Below are positions 45,406 to 54,068 of a stretch of DNA of 64,000 bases, one piece after another. The DNA is from Halalkalicoccus sp. CG83 (GTDB taxonomy: Archaea > Halobacteriota > Halobacteria > Halobacteriales > Halalkalicoccaceae), in contig NZ_JAZDDH010000001.1 in the NCBI RefSeq assembly GCF_037081715.1, positions 310,001 through 374,000 on the forward strand, given 5' to 3'. The position numbers and the translations under genes are program-made. Position 1 is the first letter of the stretch. Every line of letters starts with the position of its first letter. The notes beneath the pieces are model-generated. The model was given only the letters and a program-made list of their open reading frames with translations. It made no database searches and had not been told where the DNA came from.

Positions 45406-46395
45406 TCAGTTGTTGATCCGCGGATCCAGCGCGTCCTGCAGCCCGTCACCGAGGAGGTTGAACGCGACCACGGTGATGAGGATGGCGATGCCCGGCCAGA
45501 TGCTGAACGTCGGCGCCGGCAACATGTAGTTTCGCGAGGCCGCGAGCATCTGTCCCCACGACGGCGTCGGCGGCTGTGCGCCGAAGCCGAGGAAGGAGAG
45601 TCCCGCGACGATGAGGATGCTGACGCCGACCTGTAGGGTCGCCTGCACCAACACCGGCGCGAAGCTGTTGGGGATGACGTGTCTCAGGATGATGTTCCGG
45701 TCCTTCACGCCCGCGGCCTTTGCCGCCTCGATGTACTCCTCCTCGCGGATGCTCACGACGCGCGAGCGGATGAGGCGGTTGAACACCGGGATGGAGGCGA
45801 TGCCGACGCCGACCATCGCGTAGCTGATGTCGCGACCGAACGCCGACATGAACGCGATGACCAGCACGAGAAACGGGATGGCGTAGATCGTGTCGGTGAT
45901 CCGCTGGAGCACGTCGTCGACCCAGCCCCCGTAGTAGCCCGAGACCGCGCCGATCAGGGTACCGCCGACCAGACCGATCGCCGTCGCCATGAAGCCGACG
46001 GTCATCGCGATACGCGTACCGTAGAACAGCCGCGAGAGGACGTCACGGCCGCGGTGATCGGTTCCCAGCGGGTACTCCCACGTGCCGGTACCGATGCCGT
46101 TCTCCATCCCTACCGGCGGCAGGAGGGCCTCGATCGTGTCGGGGTCCTGCTCCGGATGCTGGAGGAAGGGGATCGACTGCGCGAGCGCGTAGTCCAGCAG
46201 GTAGTAGTCGACGCTCGCGAACAGCGCGACGGCCGTGATGGCCGAGATGACGTAGAAGCCCAACCGGGCCGTCGAGTCGCGTTTCACCTGTTTCAGCGTG
46301 TACGACAGCCCGACGCGGGCCTCTACCTCGTCGACGCCGCCCTCGGTGGGCGCCTCCTCGAACTCCTCCTGGGTTTGGGTTTCGTTCGTCGCCAT
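45406..46395 (-). CDS. dppC: dipeptide/oligopeptide ABC transporter permease DppC
   Basis: A 329-residue permease. An acidic N-terminal tail (about 45 residues) precedes a first membrane helix, an extracytoplasmic loop and a BPD_transp_1 domain with five helices (from about 120). The EAA loop reads EYIEAAKAAGVKDRNIILRH near residue 225, the site that docks the ATPases. GTDHRGRDVLSRLFYGTRIA near 108 is typical of DppC/OppC. The ATG at 46395 shares one base with the dppB stop (TGATG); a GTG just before is the alternative. Confidence 0.9.
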   Translation of the reverse strand: MATNETQTQEEFEEAPTEGGVDEVEARVGLSYTLKQVKRDSTARLGFYVISAITAVALFASVDYYLLDYALAQSIPFLQHPEQDPDTIEALLPPVGMENGIGTGTWEYPLGTDHRGRDVLSRLFYGTRIAMTVGFMATAIGLVGGTLIGAVSGYYGGWVDDVLQRITDTIYAIPFLVLVIAFMSAFGRDISYAMVGVGIASIPVFNRLIRSRVVSIREEEYIEAAKAAGVKDRNIILRHVIPNSFAPVLVQATLQVGVSILIVAGLSFLGFGAQPPTPSWGQMLAASRNYMLPAPTFSIWPGIAILITVVAFNLLGDGLQDALDPRINN

Positions 46396-47390
46396 CACTT
46401 CTCACCGTAGCTGACGCGCGGGTCGATGTACGCGTACGAGATGTCCGTGATGATGACGCCGACGAGGTAGACCGCTCCGAGCATGAACGTCGTCCCCATC
46501 ACCAGCGGGTAGTCCTGGTTGTTGATCGCCTGGATGATCAGCCGTCCCATCCCGTTTATCTCGAAGACGGTCTCGATCAGCACCGCGCCGCCGAGCGCCG
46601 TGCTGAGTCCGAGCCCGACGATGGTGATGACGGGCAGCTGAGCCGCCTTGAACGCGTGTTTCCAGACGACGGTCCGTTCGTCGACGCCGTACGCCCGCGC
46701 GAGCTTCACGTACTCGTTCTGCAGGGAGTCGACCATCGAGGAGCGCTCGATCCTCGTGATCGAGGCCATCTGGAGCGTTCCGAGCGCGACCATCGGCATC
46801 AACAGCCGCTTGAACGACTCGACGACGACGTCAAGCTGCGTCGTCGCCCCGCGGACGTTCGCCGGGTCCGCCCACGGCAGGAACAGCCCCGTCGCGGGCA
46901 ACAGCCCGAGCTGGTAGGCGAAGACGATGATCAACAGCAGCCCGATCCAGAACGAGGGCGTCGAGACGCCGATCAGCGCGACGATTCGCGAGACGTGGTC
47001 GACCGGCTCGTTCCGGCGCTGCGCGGAGATGACGCCCAGCGGAACCGCGGTCACCAGCGCGAAGGCGAACGCCGAGAAGACGAGATACGCCGTCACCGGC
47101 AGGCGTTCGATGATCTTCGTCAACACGGGCACGTCGTAGTAGATGCTGTGGCCGAGATCACCCTGCGCGACGCCGAGCACGTAGCTGAAGTACCGTTCGT
47201 GGAGCGGTCTGTCCAGTCCGTAGCGGGCCTGCACCTGCTCGACCATCTCGGCGCTCGGAGTCGGACCGAGCATGATGCTGACGGGGTCGCCCGGGATCGC
47301 GTTGGTGAGGAAGAACGTGATCGTCACGATACCGAGGAGCACGGGAACCGCCTGCAGACACCGCCAGACCGTGTATCGAAGGAGTCCCAT
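46395..47390 (-). CDS. dppB: dipeptide/oligopeptide ABC transporter permease DppB
   Basis: A 331-residue permease with six helices. The N-terminal family segment is ITFFLTNAIPGDPVSIMLGP, then YGLDRPLHERYFSYVLGVAQ before the TM domain. The EAA loop is EYVKLARAYGVDERTVVWKH near residue 217. It ends AYIDPRVSYGEK. It forms the membrane channel with DppC. It follows dppA after about 120 bases, a gap long enough for partial termination that would let the binding protein be made in excess. Confidence 0.9.
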   Translation of the reverse strand: MGLLRYTVWRCLQAVPVLLGIVTITFFLTNAIPGDPVSIMLGPTPSAEMVEQVQARYGLDRPLHERYFSYVLGVAQGDLGHSIYYDVPVLTKIIERLPVTAYLVFSAFAFALVTAVPLGVISAQRRNEPVDHVSRIVALIGVSTPSFWIGLLLIIVFAYQLGLLPATGLFLPWADPANVRGATTQLDVVVESFKRLLMPMVALGTLQMASITRIERSSMVDSLQNEYVKLARAYGVDERTVVWKHAFKAAQLPVITIVGLGLSTALGGAVLIETVFEINGMGRLIIQAINNQDYPLVMGTTFMLGAVYLVGVIITDISYAYIDPRVSYGEK

Positions 47391-47511
47391 GGGTTGTTTC
47401 GTGTCTAATTACCGTTTACGTCCGTCCGTTTGCGTGCGGTTCAGCGGAGCCATCGGCATAACGCCGTCGGTTCGGAAACCGATCGGCGCGACGGGTGCCC
47501 GTTCGGCTACG

Positions 47512-49143
47512 CTACTCCATCGAGGTGGTCGCGTAGCTCTCCGCCAGCGGGATGACCTGTGAGGCGGGATGTGACTGGTAACCCGAAACGTTGTCCTTGT
47601 ACGCGTAAGCGTTCAGCAGGTTATAGGCGGGGAGATGGACGCGATCCTCAAGGATCGTCGTGGTCGAGTCGATGTAGAGCTGGCGACGCTCCTCCCGGTC
47701 GACGGACTGGCGGGCGTCGACGATCTGCTGGTCGACCTCGTCGTTGCGGTAGTAGGTACCCTGTGTGACGCCCTCGTTCTCCTGGGCGAACATGTAGTAG
47801 GTGAACGCCTCGGGGTCCGGCGAACCGGCCCAGCCCAGCGTGTACATGTTGTAGTCGCCCTCGTCGCCCGAGAGGTACGCTTCGGTGAACGCGCCCCAGT
47901 CGAGACGCTGGACCTCGACGTTGTCGAAGCCCGCCTCTTGAAGGCCGTTACCGACGCCGGTGCCGATCTGTTCGCGCATGTCGTCCGGCGGGACGATGAT
48001 GCGCCAGTCGTAATCGGAGGGAACGCCCGCCTCCTCGAAGAGCTGTTGGGCCTGTTCGATGTCACGATCGTGGGGGATCTGCTCCCACTCGTCGGTCGGG
48101 AACTCCCACCCCTCGACGATCGACTGGGGGAACGGACTGTACTGACGGACGCCTGCGGGCTCGACGTAGTTCGCGACCTCCTGGTCCATCGAGAAGCAGT
48201 AGTCGACCGCCTCGCGGACCTGCGGGTCCGCCGTCGGCCCCTCGCCGCAGTTGAACGCGAGGTAGAAGTAGCCGATGCCGGGCTCCTCGTCGATCTCGAC
48301 GTCGTCCATCCCCTCGACCTGATCGTACAGTTGCGGGGGAATGGTCTCGATGACGTCGTTCTCGCCGGTCTGAAGGGTCGTGACGCGGGTCGACTGTTCC
48401 TCGACGCCCCGGAACTCGACGAAATCGAGCTCCGCCGCGTTCTCCCCCCAGTAGTCGTCGTAGCGCTCGATGCGGGTGTACTCGCCCTCCTGCCACTCGG
48501 CGAACTGGAAGGGACCCGATCCGACGGGGTTCTCGTGGTTGAACGCGTCGGGGTCCTCCTCGCGAACCGACTCCGGAACGACATTGCGAATCAGCGTGAA
48601 CTCGAACGCGCCGAACGGGTAGGTGAGGTCGAACTGGACGGTCTGCTCGTCGATCGCCTCGACCGACTCGATCATGTCGACCTCGCCGGCGTTCTCGGTC
48701 TCCTCCTCTAACGGGGCGATAAAGGAGTAGGCGACGTCCTCCGCCGTTACAGGGTCGCCGTTGTGGAACGTCGCGTTCTCGTCTATCTCGACGGTGTAGC
48801 GCTGGCCGTCGTTCTCGATCTCGGGCTCGTCCATCGAGGCGAGCTGGGGCTCGATGCCGGTCGCGTCCTCGTTGTACGCGTAGAGCCCCTCGAACATCTG
48901 GCCGACGATCTGTGCGGAAGGGACGTCGTTGAGGACGATGGGGTCGAAGTCGAGCGGGCCCTTCTCCTGGGCGAAGTAGAGCTCCTGGCCGCCACCGCCG
49001 CCGCCGTCGCCACTGCCGTTCGGATCGTCCTCGCCGGTGCCGCCGCCCGAACAGCCGGCGAGGCCGACGGCGGTACCGACGCCGACGTATTTCAGGAGGC
49101 TGCGACGATCGAGAACGCCGTGGGATGGGGATGAGTCCTTCAT
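47512..49143 (-). CDS. dppA: peptide ABC transporter substrate-binding lipoprotein DppA
   Basis: A 543-residue family 5 solute-binding protein. A Tat signal with lipobox (DRRSLLKYVGVGTAVGLAGC, Cys31) is followed by a Gly/Asp-rich linker, as usual for haloarchaeal lipoproteins. SBP_bac_5 segments include YTVEIDENATFHNGDPVTAE near residue 112, NPVGSGPFQFAEWQEGEYTR near 200, VREAVDYCFSMDQEVA near 300 and YNMYTLGWAGSPDPEAF near 420. It binds peptides or similar solutes outside the membrane and delivers them to DppBC. First gene of the dppABCDF unit; its promoter lies upstream of 49143. Confidence 0.9.
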   Translation of the reverse strand: MKDSSPSHGVLDRRSLLKYVGVGTAVGLAGCSGGGTGEDDPNGSGDGGGGGGQELYFAQEKGPLDFDPIVLNDVPSAQIVGQMFEGLYAYNEDATGIEPQLASMDEPEIENDGQRYTVEIDENATFHNGDPVTAEDVAYSFIAPLEEETENAGEVDMIESVEAIDEQTVQFDLTYPFGAFEFTLIRNVVPESVREEDPDAFNHENPVGSGPFQFAEWQEGEYTRIERYDDYWGENAAELDFVEFRGVEEQSTRVTTLQTGENDVIETIPPQLYDQVEGMDDVEIDEEPGIGYFYLAFNCGEGPTADPQVREAVDYCFSMDQEVANYVEPAGVRQYSPFPQSIVEGWEFPTDEWEQIPHDRDIEQAQQLFEEAGVPSDYDWRIIVPPDDMREQIGTGVGNGLQEAGFDNVEVQRLDWGAFTEAYLSGDEGDYNMYTLGWAGSPDPEAFTYYMFAQENEGVTQGTYYRNDEVDQQIVDARQSVDREERRQLYIDSTTTILEDRVHLPAYNLLNAYAYKDNVSGYQSHPASQVIPLAESYATTSME

Positions 49144-49426
49144 GATCTATGGTTTTGACGTACTTCCGGCAGTTTCGGATGGGTGAATAAAAATCTGTCG
49201 GAGATTCGACTACGTCTTCGAGGCCGACTTCGTATCGTGGACTCGAACGAAGGGCCTCGTCGATTCGGACCCGTCAACCGGAGGACGGCTCGATGATCTC
49301 TCGTCCCTCGCCTCTCGAGAGCGTCCCGCCTCGATTCGCCGTGATCGGTCCAACAGATCGGCGCGACTAGAGTTCGGACGCGAGGCACGACGATGGGTGT
49401 TTAGCCCTCCCGGGACATCTCCTGAT

Positions 49427-49636
49427 ATGGCCTCGGAACGGTGTGACGGCTGTGGGACGAGCGTTCGCATCGCCGGCGGGATCGCCGACCTCTGGTCGTT
49501 CTCCGGCCAGCCCTCGGGGGGGATGACCCTCGAGTTCGAGGACGGCTCCGAGCACTTCCTCTGTTACGACTGCATCGAGCGACTGCCCGACTACCCGGCG
49601 GCGAGCGACGTCGCTGCGCTCGAGGACGGGAGGTAG
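49427..49636 (+). CDS. small zinc-ribbon protein
   Basis: A 69-residue protein starting MASERCDGCGTSVRIAGGIA with CxxC at residues 6 and 9, and a second CxxC in FLCYDCIERLPD near 46, a zinc-ribbon pair flanking a short beta region (SGGMTLEFEDGSEHF). It matches a conserved short haloarchaeal family of unknown function. The ATG at 49427 follows GATAT, a possible part of the promoter. The 280 bases upstream, to the dppA start, hold no supported gene. Confidence 0.72.
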   Translation: MASERCDGCGTSVRIAGGIADLWSFSGQPSGGMTLEFEDGSEHFLCYDCIERLPDYPAASDVAALEDGR

Positions 49637-49706
49637 CCGCCACGGGCCGTCCGTTGGGCGTGCTCGCGACACAAGGCATATGCTCCGGTGTCTCGCTCTC
49701 CCGCCA

Positions 49707-49874
49707 ATGGCTACCGACGACGCCGAACCCGCCTACTACGAACCGACGTCACGATGGTCGCTTGGAAACTGGGGACGCGCGGCGGTCGCGTGGCTTCTCG
49801 TCGGCGGGACCACCGTTCTCATCCTCGTTGCGATCACCGTCGTCACGGTGTCCGTCCTCGGTATGGGTGCGTGA
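49707..49874 (+). CDS. small single-pass membrane protein
   Basis: A 55-residue protein: acidic/polar N-terminus MATDDAEPAYYEPTSRWSLG, one hydrophobic segment (about 27-52, VAWLLVGGTTVLILVAITVV) and a very short tail. Conserved in type with short haloarchaeal membrane proteins. The ATG at 49707 is preferred over 49680. It precedes the helicase gene by about 50 bases. Confidence 0.62.
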   Translation: MATDDAEPAYYEPTSRWSLGNWGRAAVAWLLVGGTTVLILVAITVVTVSVLGMGA

Positions 49875-49926
49875 GCACGGGCCGAACATCGTCGGCTTTA
49901 CGACGCCGCCTGGCGATCCATCACGA

Positions 49927-51702
49927 GTGAACCCCGCCCGCATCGAACGGGAGTTCCCCGCGCCCTCCTACCGCGGCAATCAGCGCGAAGCCCTTCGAGA
50001 CGTCCGGCGGGCGTTCGAGGCCGGCAACGACGTAGTGCTCGTACGCGCCCCCACGGGCAGCGGCAAGTCGCTGCTAGCGCGGGCGATCTGTGGCTGTGCG
50101 CGCACCGTCGAGGAGGCCGAACCCAAACAGGCAACCGGCGCCTACTACACGACGCCACAGGTCTCCCAGCTCGACGACGTGGCGAGCGACCCCCTGCTCG
50201 AGGACCTCCAGCTCATCCGCGGGAAGGGCAACTACACCTGTATCCTTCCGGGTGAGGAGCGCACGCCCGTCAACCGCGCACCCTGCGTCCGCGAGCGGGG
50301 CTACGACTGCTCGGTGAAGCATCGCTGTCCGTACTTCTCGGACCGGGCGATCGCCTCCAACCGGCGGATCGCGGCGATGACGCTCGCGTACTTCATGCGG
50401 ACCGCCGGGTCGGAGCTGTTCGGGAAGCGTGACGTCTGCGTGATCGACGAGGCCCACGGGCTCGCCGAGTGGGCCGAGATGTACGCCACCATCGACCTCG
50501 GACCGCGGACGGTGCCGGTCTGGGACGACCTCTCCGTCCCGGAGATCGGGTCGTTGGATCGCCTCGCTCGCTTCGCCGACGCGCTCTCCTCGACCTGCGC
50601 TCGCCGGAAGGACGACCTGCTGGCGAAGGAGGAGCTCACCCCCGAGGAGGCCGCGGACCGCGACCGCCTCGGAGAGCTGATCTCGGAGCTCGACTGGTTC
50701 GTGACGGACTACCGCGATCCCGGGAGTCCGACGACGTGGGTGCTCGATCAGGAGGCCGACCGCTCGATCTCGATCAAGCCGATGAACCCCGAACGCTACC
50801 TCTCCCATACGGTCTGGGACCGGGCGAACCGCTTCGCGCTGCTGTCGGCGACGATCCTGAGCAAGGAGACGTTCTGTCGCGGCGTAGGGCTCGATCCCGA
50901 CCGGGTGGCGCTGGTCGACGTCGACCACACCTTTCCCGTCGAGAACCGGCCGCTGTACGACGTGACCCGCGGAAAGATGACCTACGAGGAGCGCGACGAG
51001 ACGATCCCGAAGGTCGGGCGCGTCCTGGCGCGGATCATGGCCGAGCACGACGACGAGAAGGGGATCGTTCACGCCCACTCCTACGCGATCCAAGACCGTC
51101 TCGCCGAACTGCTCTCTGACTTCGGCGTCGGCGACAGAGTGCGAACCCACGACCGCGATGACCGAGACGCCGCCCTCGAGGCGTGGAAGGAGAGCGGAGG
51201 CGCGGACGTGTTCCTCTCGGTGAAGATGGAGGAGGCGCTCGACCTGAAGGGCGACCTCGCCCGGTGGCAGGTGGTCTGCAAGGCGCCCTACCTCAACACG
51301 AACGACTCGCGGGTCGCCCACCGTCTCGAGCACGGTCAGTGGGCCTGGTACCGCCGCGAGGCGCTCGGAACGGTGATCCAGGCCTGCGGGCGGATCGTAC
51401 GCTCGCCCGAGGACTACGGCGCGACCTACCTCGCGGACTCGAGCCTGCTCGACCTGTTCGAGCGTACGCGCGGGGAGATGCCGTCGTGGTTCGCGGCGCA
51501 GGTCGATCGGATGACCGAACCGGCGCTCCCGGCGTTCGAGGCGTCGACGGGTGCAGGTGCGGGTTCGGCAGCGGACTCCCGTCCCCCGCGAACGTCGGAC
51601 GATGCGGCGCGCTCGCGCGGATCGGCGCGGGTGAACGAATCGTCGACGGCGTCAGTCCCCGATCGGGACCACCCGCTCAGCGACGTCTGGGGCGACGGCT
51701 GA
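49927..51702 (+). CDS. XPD/Rad3-like Fe-S DNA helicase
   Basis: A 591-residue superfamily 2 helicase. Walker A is RAPTGSGKSLLA near residue 43, and the DEAH box appears as VCVIDEAHGLAEWAE near 177. Between them four cysteines (CILPGEERTPVNRAPC, then ERGYDC and RCPYF, about 108-140) match the XPD/FancJ iron-sulphur domain. C-terminal motifs include LLSATILSKETF, GIVHAHSYAIQDRL and the motif VI-like QACGRIVRSPEDYGA. It probably unwinds DNA 5'-3' in repair. It starts at GTG 49927 (VNPARIEREF). The last 70 residues are a low-complexity Ser/Ala/Arg tail. Confidence 0.85.
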   Translation: MNPARIEREFPAPSYRGNQREALRDVRRAFEAGNDVVLVRAPTGSGKSLLARAICGCARTVEEAEPKQATGAYYTTPQVSQLDDVASDPLLEDLQLIRGKGNYTCILPGEERTPVNRAPCVRERGYDCSVKHRCPYFSDRAIASNRRIAAMTLAYFMRTAGSELFGKRDVCVIDEAHGLAEWAEMYATIDLGPRTVPVWDDLSVPEIGSLDRLARFADALSSTCARRKDDLLAKEELTPEEAADRDRLGELISELDWFVTDYRDPGSPTTWVLDQEADRSISIKPMNPERYLSHTVWDRANRFALLSATILSKETFCRGVGLDPDRVALVDVDHTFPVENRPLYDVTRGKMTYEERDETIPKVGRVLARIMAEHDDEKGIVHAHSYAIQDRLAELLSDFGVGDRVRTHDRDDRDAALEAWKESGGADVFLSVKMEEALDLKGDLARWQVVCKAPYLNTNDSRVAHRLEHGQWAWYRREALGTVIQACGRIVRSPEDYGATYLADSSLLDLFERTRGEMPSWFAAQVDRMTEPALPAFEASTGAGAGSAADSRPPRTSDDAARSRGSARVNESSTASVPDRDHPLSDVWGDG

Positions 51703-51705
51703 CGC

Positions 51706-51786
51706 TCAGATCAGCGCGACGCCGGCGATCATCGAGCCGACCATCAGCACGACCAGTAGCAGCGCGATCGCCTGCTGTCGATCCAT
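51706..51786 (-). CDS. 26-residue membrane peptide
   Basis: A complete 26-codon frame, MDRQQAIALLLVVLMVGSMI followed by AGVALI, with a charged start and a single hydrophobic helix. G/C-biased third positions and the MxRQxAIAL beginning resemble tiny membrane peptides predicted in other haloarchaea. It lies between the helicase stop (51702) and the Taw2-like gene, with AATTAACCG just upstream on its strand as a possible TATA element. Confidence 0.5.
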   Translation of the reverse strand: MDRQQAIALLLVVLMVGSMIAGVALI

Positions 51787-51812
51787 ACTGCGGGGGAAAT
51801 CGTTCCATCCAA

Positions 51813-52880
51813 TTAACCGCTACGGCCGATCCGCGCGTCGAGGACGACGTGGACGACGCCCTCGCTGTACCCCTTCACCCGACGTCGATCGAGAAGCTCG
51901 ACCTCGCGTCCCGTGCGTTCGGCGGCGTCCTCGAGCCGCGAGACCGGCCGGTCCCACAACAGCGCCTCGGGCGTCGCCTCGTGTACGTGGACGATCCCGC
52001 CGTCCGTGAGCGCCCCGAGTGCGTGATCCAGGTACTCGTAGGACGTGCCGGACGAGGCCCGACCGTCGTCAGAACGTGGCTCGGCTGCGTCGTAGTAGCC
52101 CATCACGACCCGATCGACCTCCTCCTCGATCTCCACGTCGCGACAGTCCGCCCGGTATGCTTCGATCTTCTCCTCTACCCCGTTGAGTACGCTGTTCTCG
52201 AGGAGGTAGCGGAACGCGGTCGGGTTCCGCTCGATCGCCGTCACGTGCGCGCCGGCACGGGCCATCGGCAGCGTGAAGTAGCCGATCCCCGCGAACATGT
52301 CGAGGACGCGCTCGTCCTCGGTCACTACGTCGCCCATCCGGGCGCGCTCGGCCTTGTTGCCCGGCGAGAACATCACCTCGGCGAGGTCCAGCGCGTACCG
52401 CGTTCCGTGTTCGGTGTGGATCGTCTCGGTGTCGCCGGCGCCGGCTACCGTCCGAACCGAGGGTTCGCGGTGCTCGCCCGAGATCCCCTCGCGTGCGAGG
52501 ACGGTGTCGGCCCCGCCGTGGAGCTCGAGAAGGGCGTCCCCGACCTCGCTCTCACGTGGACAGCCCTCGAAGTCGGCGAGGATCACGCTCCCGATGACGG
52601 CCCACGACCGGGGAACCCCCGCGAGTTCGTCCTCGCTCCACCCGCGATCGCGAAGCAGGTCGAGCAGTCCCGGCGAGCGCGGTTCGGGATCGGACTGGCG
52701 GCGTATCGCCCGGACGTCGGTTTCGGTCGGCCGTTCGGTCACGGGCAGCGCGAGCGCCTCGTCGCCGGCCTCGCGAACGCTCCGGGAGTCGTCGTAGACT
52801 CCTTCCGCGCGGAGGGAAGCGATCGCCCGTTCGCCCTCCGGTTTTGCGACGATCGCGACGAGCGGATCCGCCTCGGTCAT
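51813..52880 (-). CDS. taw2: Trm5/Taw2-family tRNA-modifying enzyme, probably Taw2
   Basis: A 355-residue Rossmann methyltransferase-fold enzyme of the Trm5/Tyw2 family. The SAM loop is VLDMFAGIGYFTLPMARAG near residue 192, preceded by YALDLAEVMFSPGNKAER. At the catalytic position Trm5 has an N-x-P-type motif, whereas here it reads DRVVMGYYDA near 258, as in Tyw2/Taw2, which transfers the aminocarboxypropyl group of SAM to 4-demethylwyosine at G37 of tRNA-Phe. I therefore favour Taw2 over Trm5. Its ATG overlaps the NMD3 stop (52877-52880). Confidence 0.78.
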   Translation of the reverse strand: MTEADPLVAIVAKPEGERAIASLRAEGVYDDSRSVREAGDEALALPVTERPTETDVRAIRRQSDPEPRSPGLLDLLRDRGWSEDELAGVPRSWAVIGSVILADFEGCPRESEVGDALLELHGGADTVLAREGISGEHREPSVRTVAGAGDTETIHTEHGTRYALDLAEVMFSPGNKAERARMGDVVTEDERVLDMFAGIGYFTLPMARAGAHVTAIERNPTAFRYLLENSVLNGVEEKIEAYRADCRDVEIEEEVDRVVMGYYDAAEPRSDDGRASSGTSYEYLDHALGALTDGGIVHVHEATPEALLWDRPVSRLEDAAERTGREVELLDRRRVKGYSEGVVHVVLDARIGRSG

Positions 52881-54001
52881 CGGTCGTCCTCGAGCGCGTC
52901 CTCCGGCACGGCGTGGAGGCCGGCACGGCTCTTCAGGACGGGGATCGTCTCCCTCTCGACGTCGAGGAAGTCGGGCCGTGAGATCGTCTCCGTGTGGTAG
53001 GTCTCGGGGTCGAGAACCTGGATCGCCCGCTCGTCCTCGACGCTCACGAGGGTGGTCTCCTGGGCGTCCTCCGCGCGTCCGAGCCGCCGGGCGCCGGGGG
53101 CGTCGCCCTCCTCGAACCCCGACTCGTAGCGTTCGCCCGTCGTCAGGCGCCGGCCCTTGACCGTGTCGTGGACGCTGCGTACGAGCACCGGTCCCTCGCC
53201 GTCCTCGGGATCGATGACGTCTCCCCGAGTGAAGGGCGGCAGGCGCACCGCGTAGGTGACTCTGTACACTTCGTTTCCGTCCTCGTCCTCGGTGACGAGC
53301 GTCTCCGAGCTATCGAAATCGCCTCCGAAGCGGTTCACGACGCGACCGGCGATCTTCTTCCCGATCTTCGTCGTCGAGACCTTGACATCGAGGCCGCCCT
53401 CGCGTTCGGCGATCTCCGTGACGAACGCGTTCCTGTCGCCGGTGGCCTCCATCTCCTCGACCACGGTGTGTGCGATCTCCTTCGTCGCCTCGCGTTCCTC
53501 GCTCGTGGGCTCTCGGCCCGTGGCCCGAAGCTGGACCGTGCTCGCGTAGTAGTCGCCCGCGATCCGGCCACACCGGGTGCACGTCTCGCGCGAGATCGTC
53601 ACCGGAACGACGACGTGTTCCTCGATCGGCTCGTCCCTGACCGTGCCCGTGAAGTAGCAGTGCATCCGGATCGTGTTCTGATCGACCTGTTCGGGTTCGA
53701 CCTGCCAGGCCACCTCGCGGGCCTCGAGGTGTACGCCAAGCGACTCGCTCACCGCGTCGATCGCGACGTCGGTGTAGTCCTCCGCGCCGACGTCGACCCA
53801 CCGGTTTCCGCGGTGGACGGCCCCGCACTGCGCACAGACGCGGATCGTCAGCCGGTCGGGGGCGGAGACGAGTTCGAAGTCCTCGAAGTAGCAGGCGTCA
53901 CAGAGCCCCGTCTCGCGGGCGGCGGGCGCGCCCGGCAGATCGGGGCGTTCCCCGCCCTCGACGGGATCGCCACAGCGGGGACAGAAGGCGGATCGGCTCA
54001 T
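52877..54001 (-). CDS. NMD3-family protein
   Basis: A 374-residue archaeal relative of the eukaryotic 60S export adaptor NMD3. The N-terminus carries paired zinc sites: CPRCGDPVEG, then CDACYFEDFELVSAPDRLTI, CAQCGAVHRGNRW and the later CTRCGRIAGDYYAS near residue 140. The rest is beta-rich with VSTTKIGKKIAGRVVNRFGG near 210 and an OB-like C-terminal part. It probably binds the large ribosomal subunit; the archaeal role is not settled. Co-translated with the tRNA-modifying gene downstream, a translation-related pair. Confidence 0.86.
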   Translation of the reverse strand: MSRSAFCPRCGDPVEGGERPDLPGAPAARETGLCDACYFEDFELVSAPDRLTIRVCAQCGAVHRGNRWVDVGAEDYTDVAIDAVSESLGVHLEAREVAWQVEPEQVDQNTIRMHCYFTGTVRDEPIEEHVVVPVTISRETCTRCGRIAGDYYASTVQLRATGREPTSEEREATKEIAHTVVEEMEATGDRNAFVTEIAEREGGLDVKVSTTKIGKKIAGRVVNRFGGDFDSSETLVTEDEDGNEVYRVTYAVRLPPFTRGDVIDPEDGEGPVLVRSVHDTVKGRRLTTGERYESGFEEGDAPGARRLGRAEDAQETTLVSVEDERAIQVLDPETYHTETISRPDFLDVERETIPVLKSRAGLHAVPEDALEDDR

Positions 54002-54068
54002 TGCCGACGCTAAACGGTTGGGCCGGTTAAGCGTCGCGCTCCGACCGAAGCGGCGGTTCTCCCGCCGC

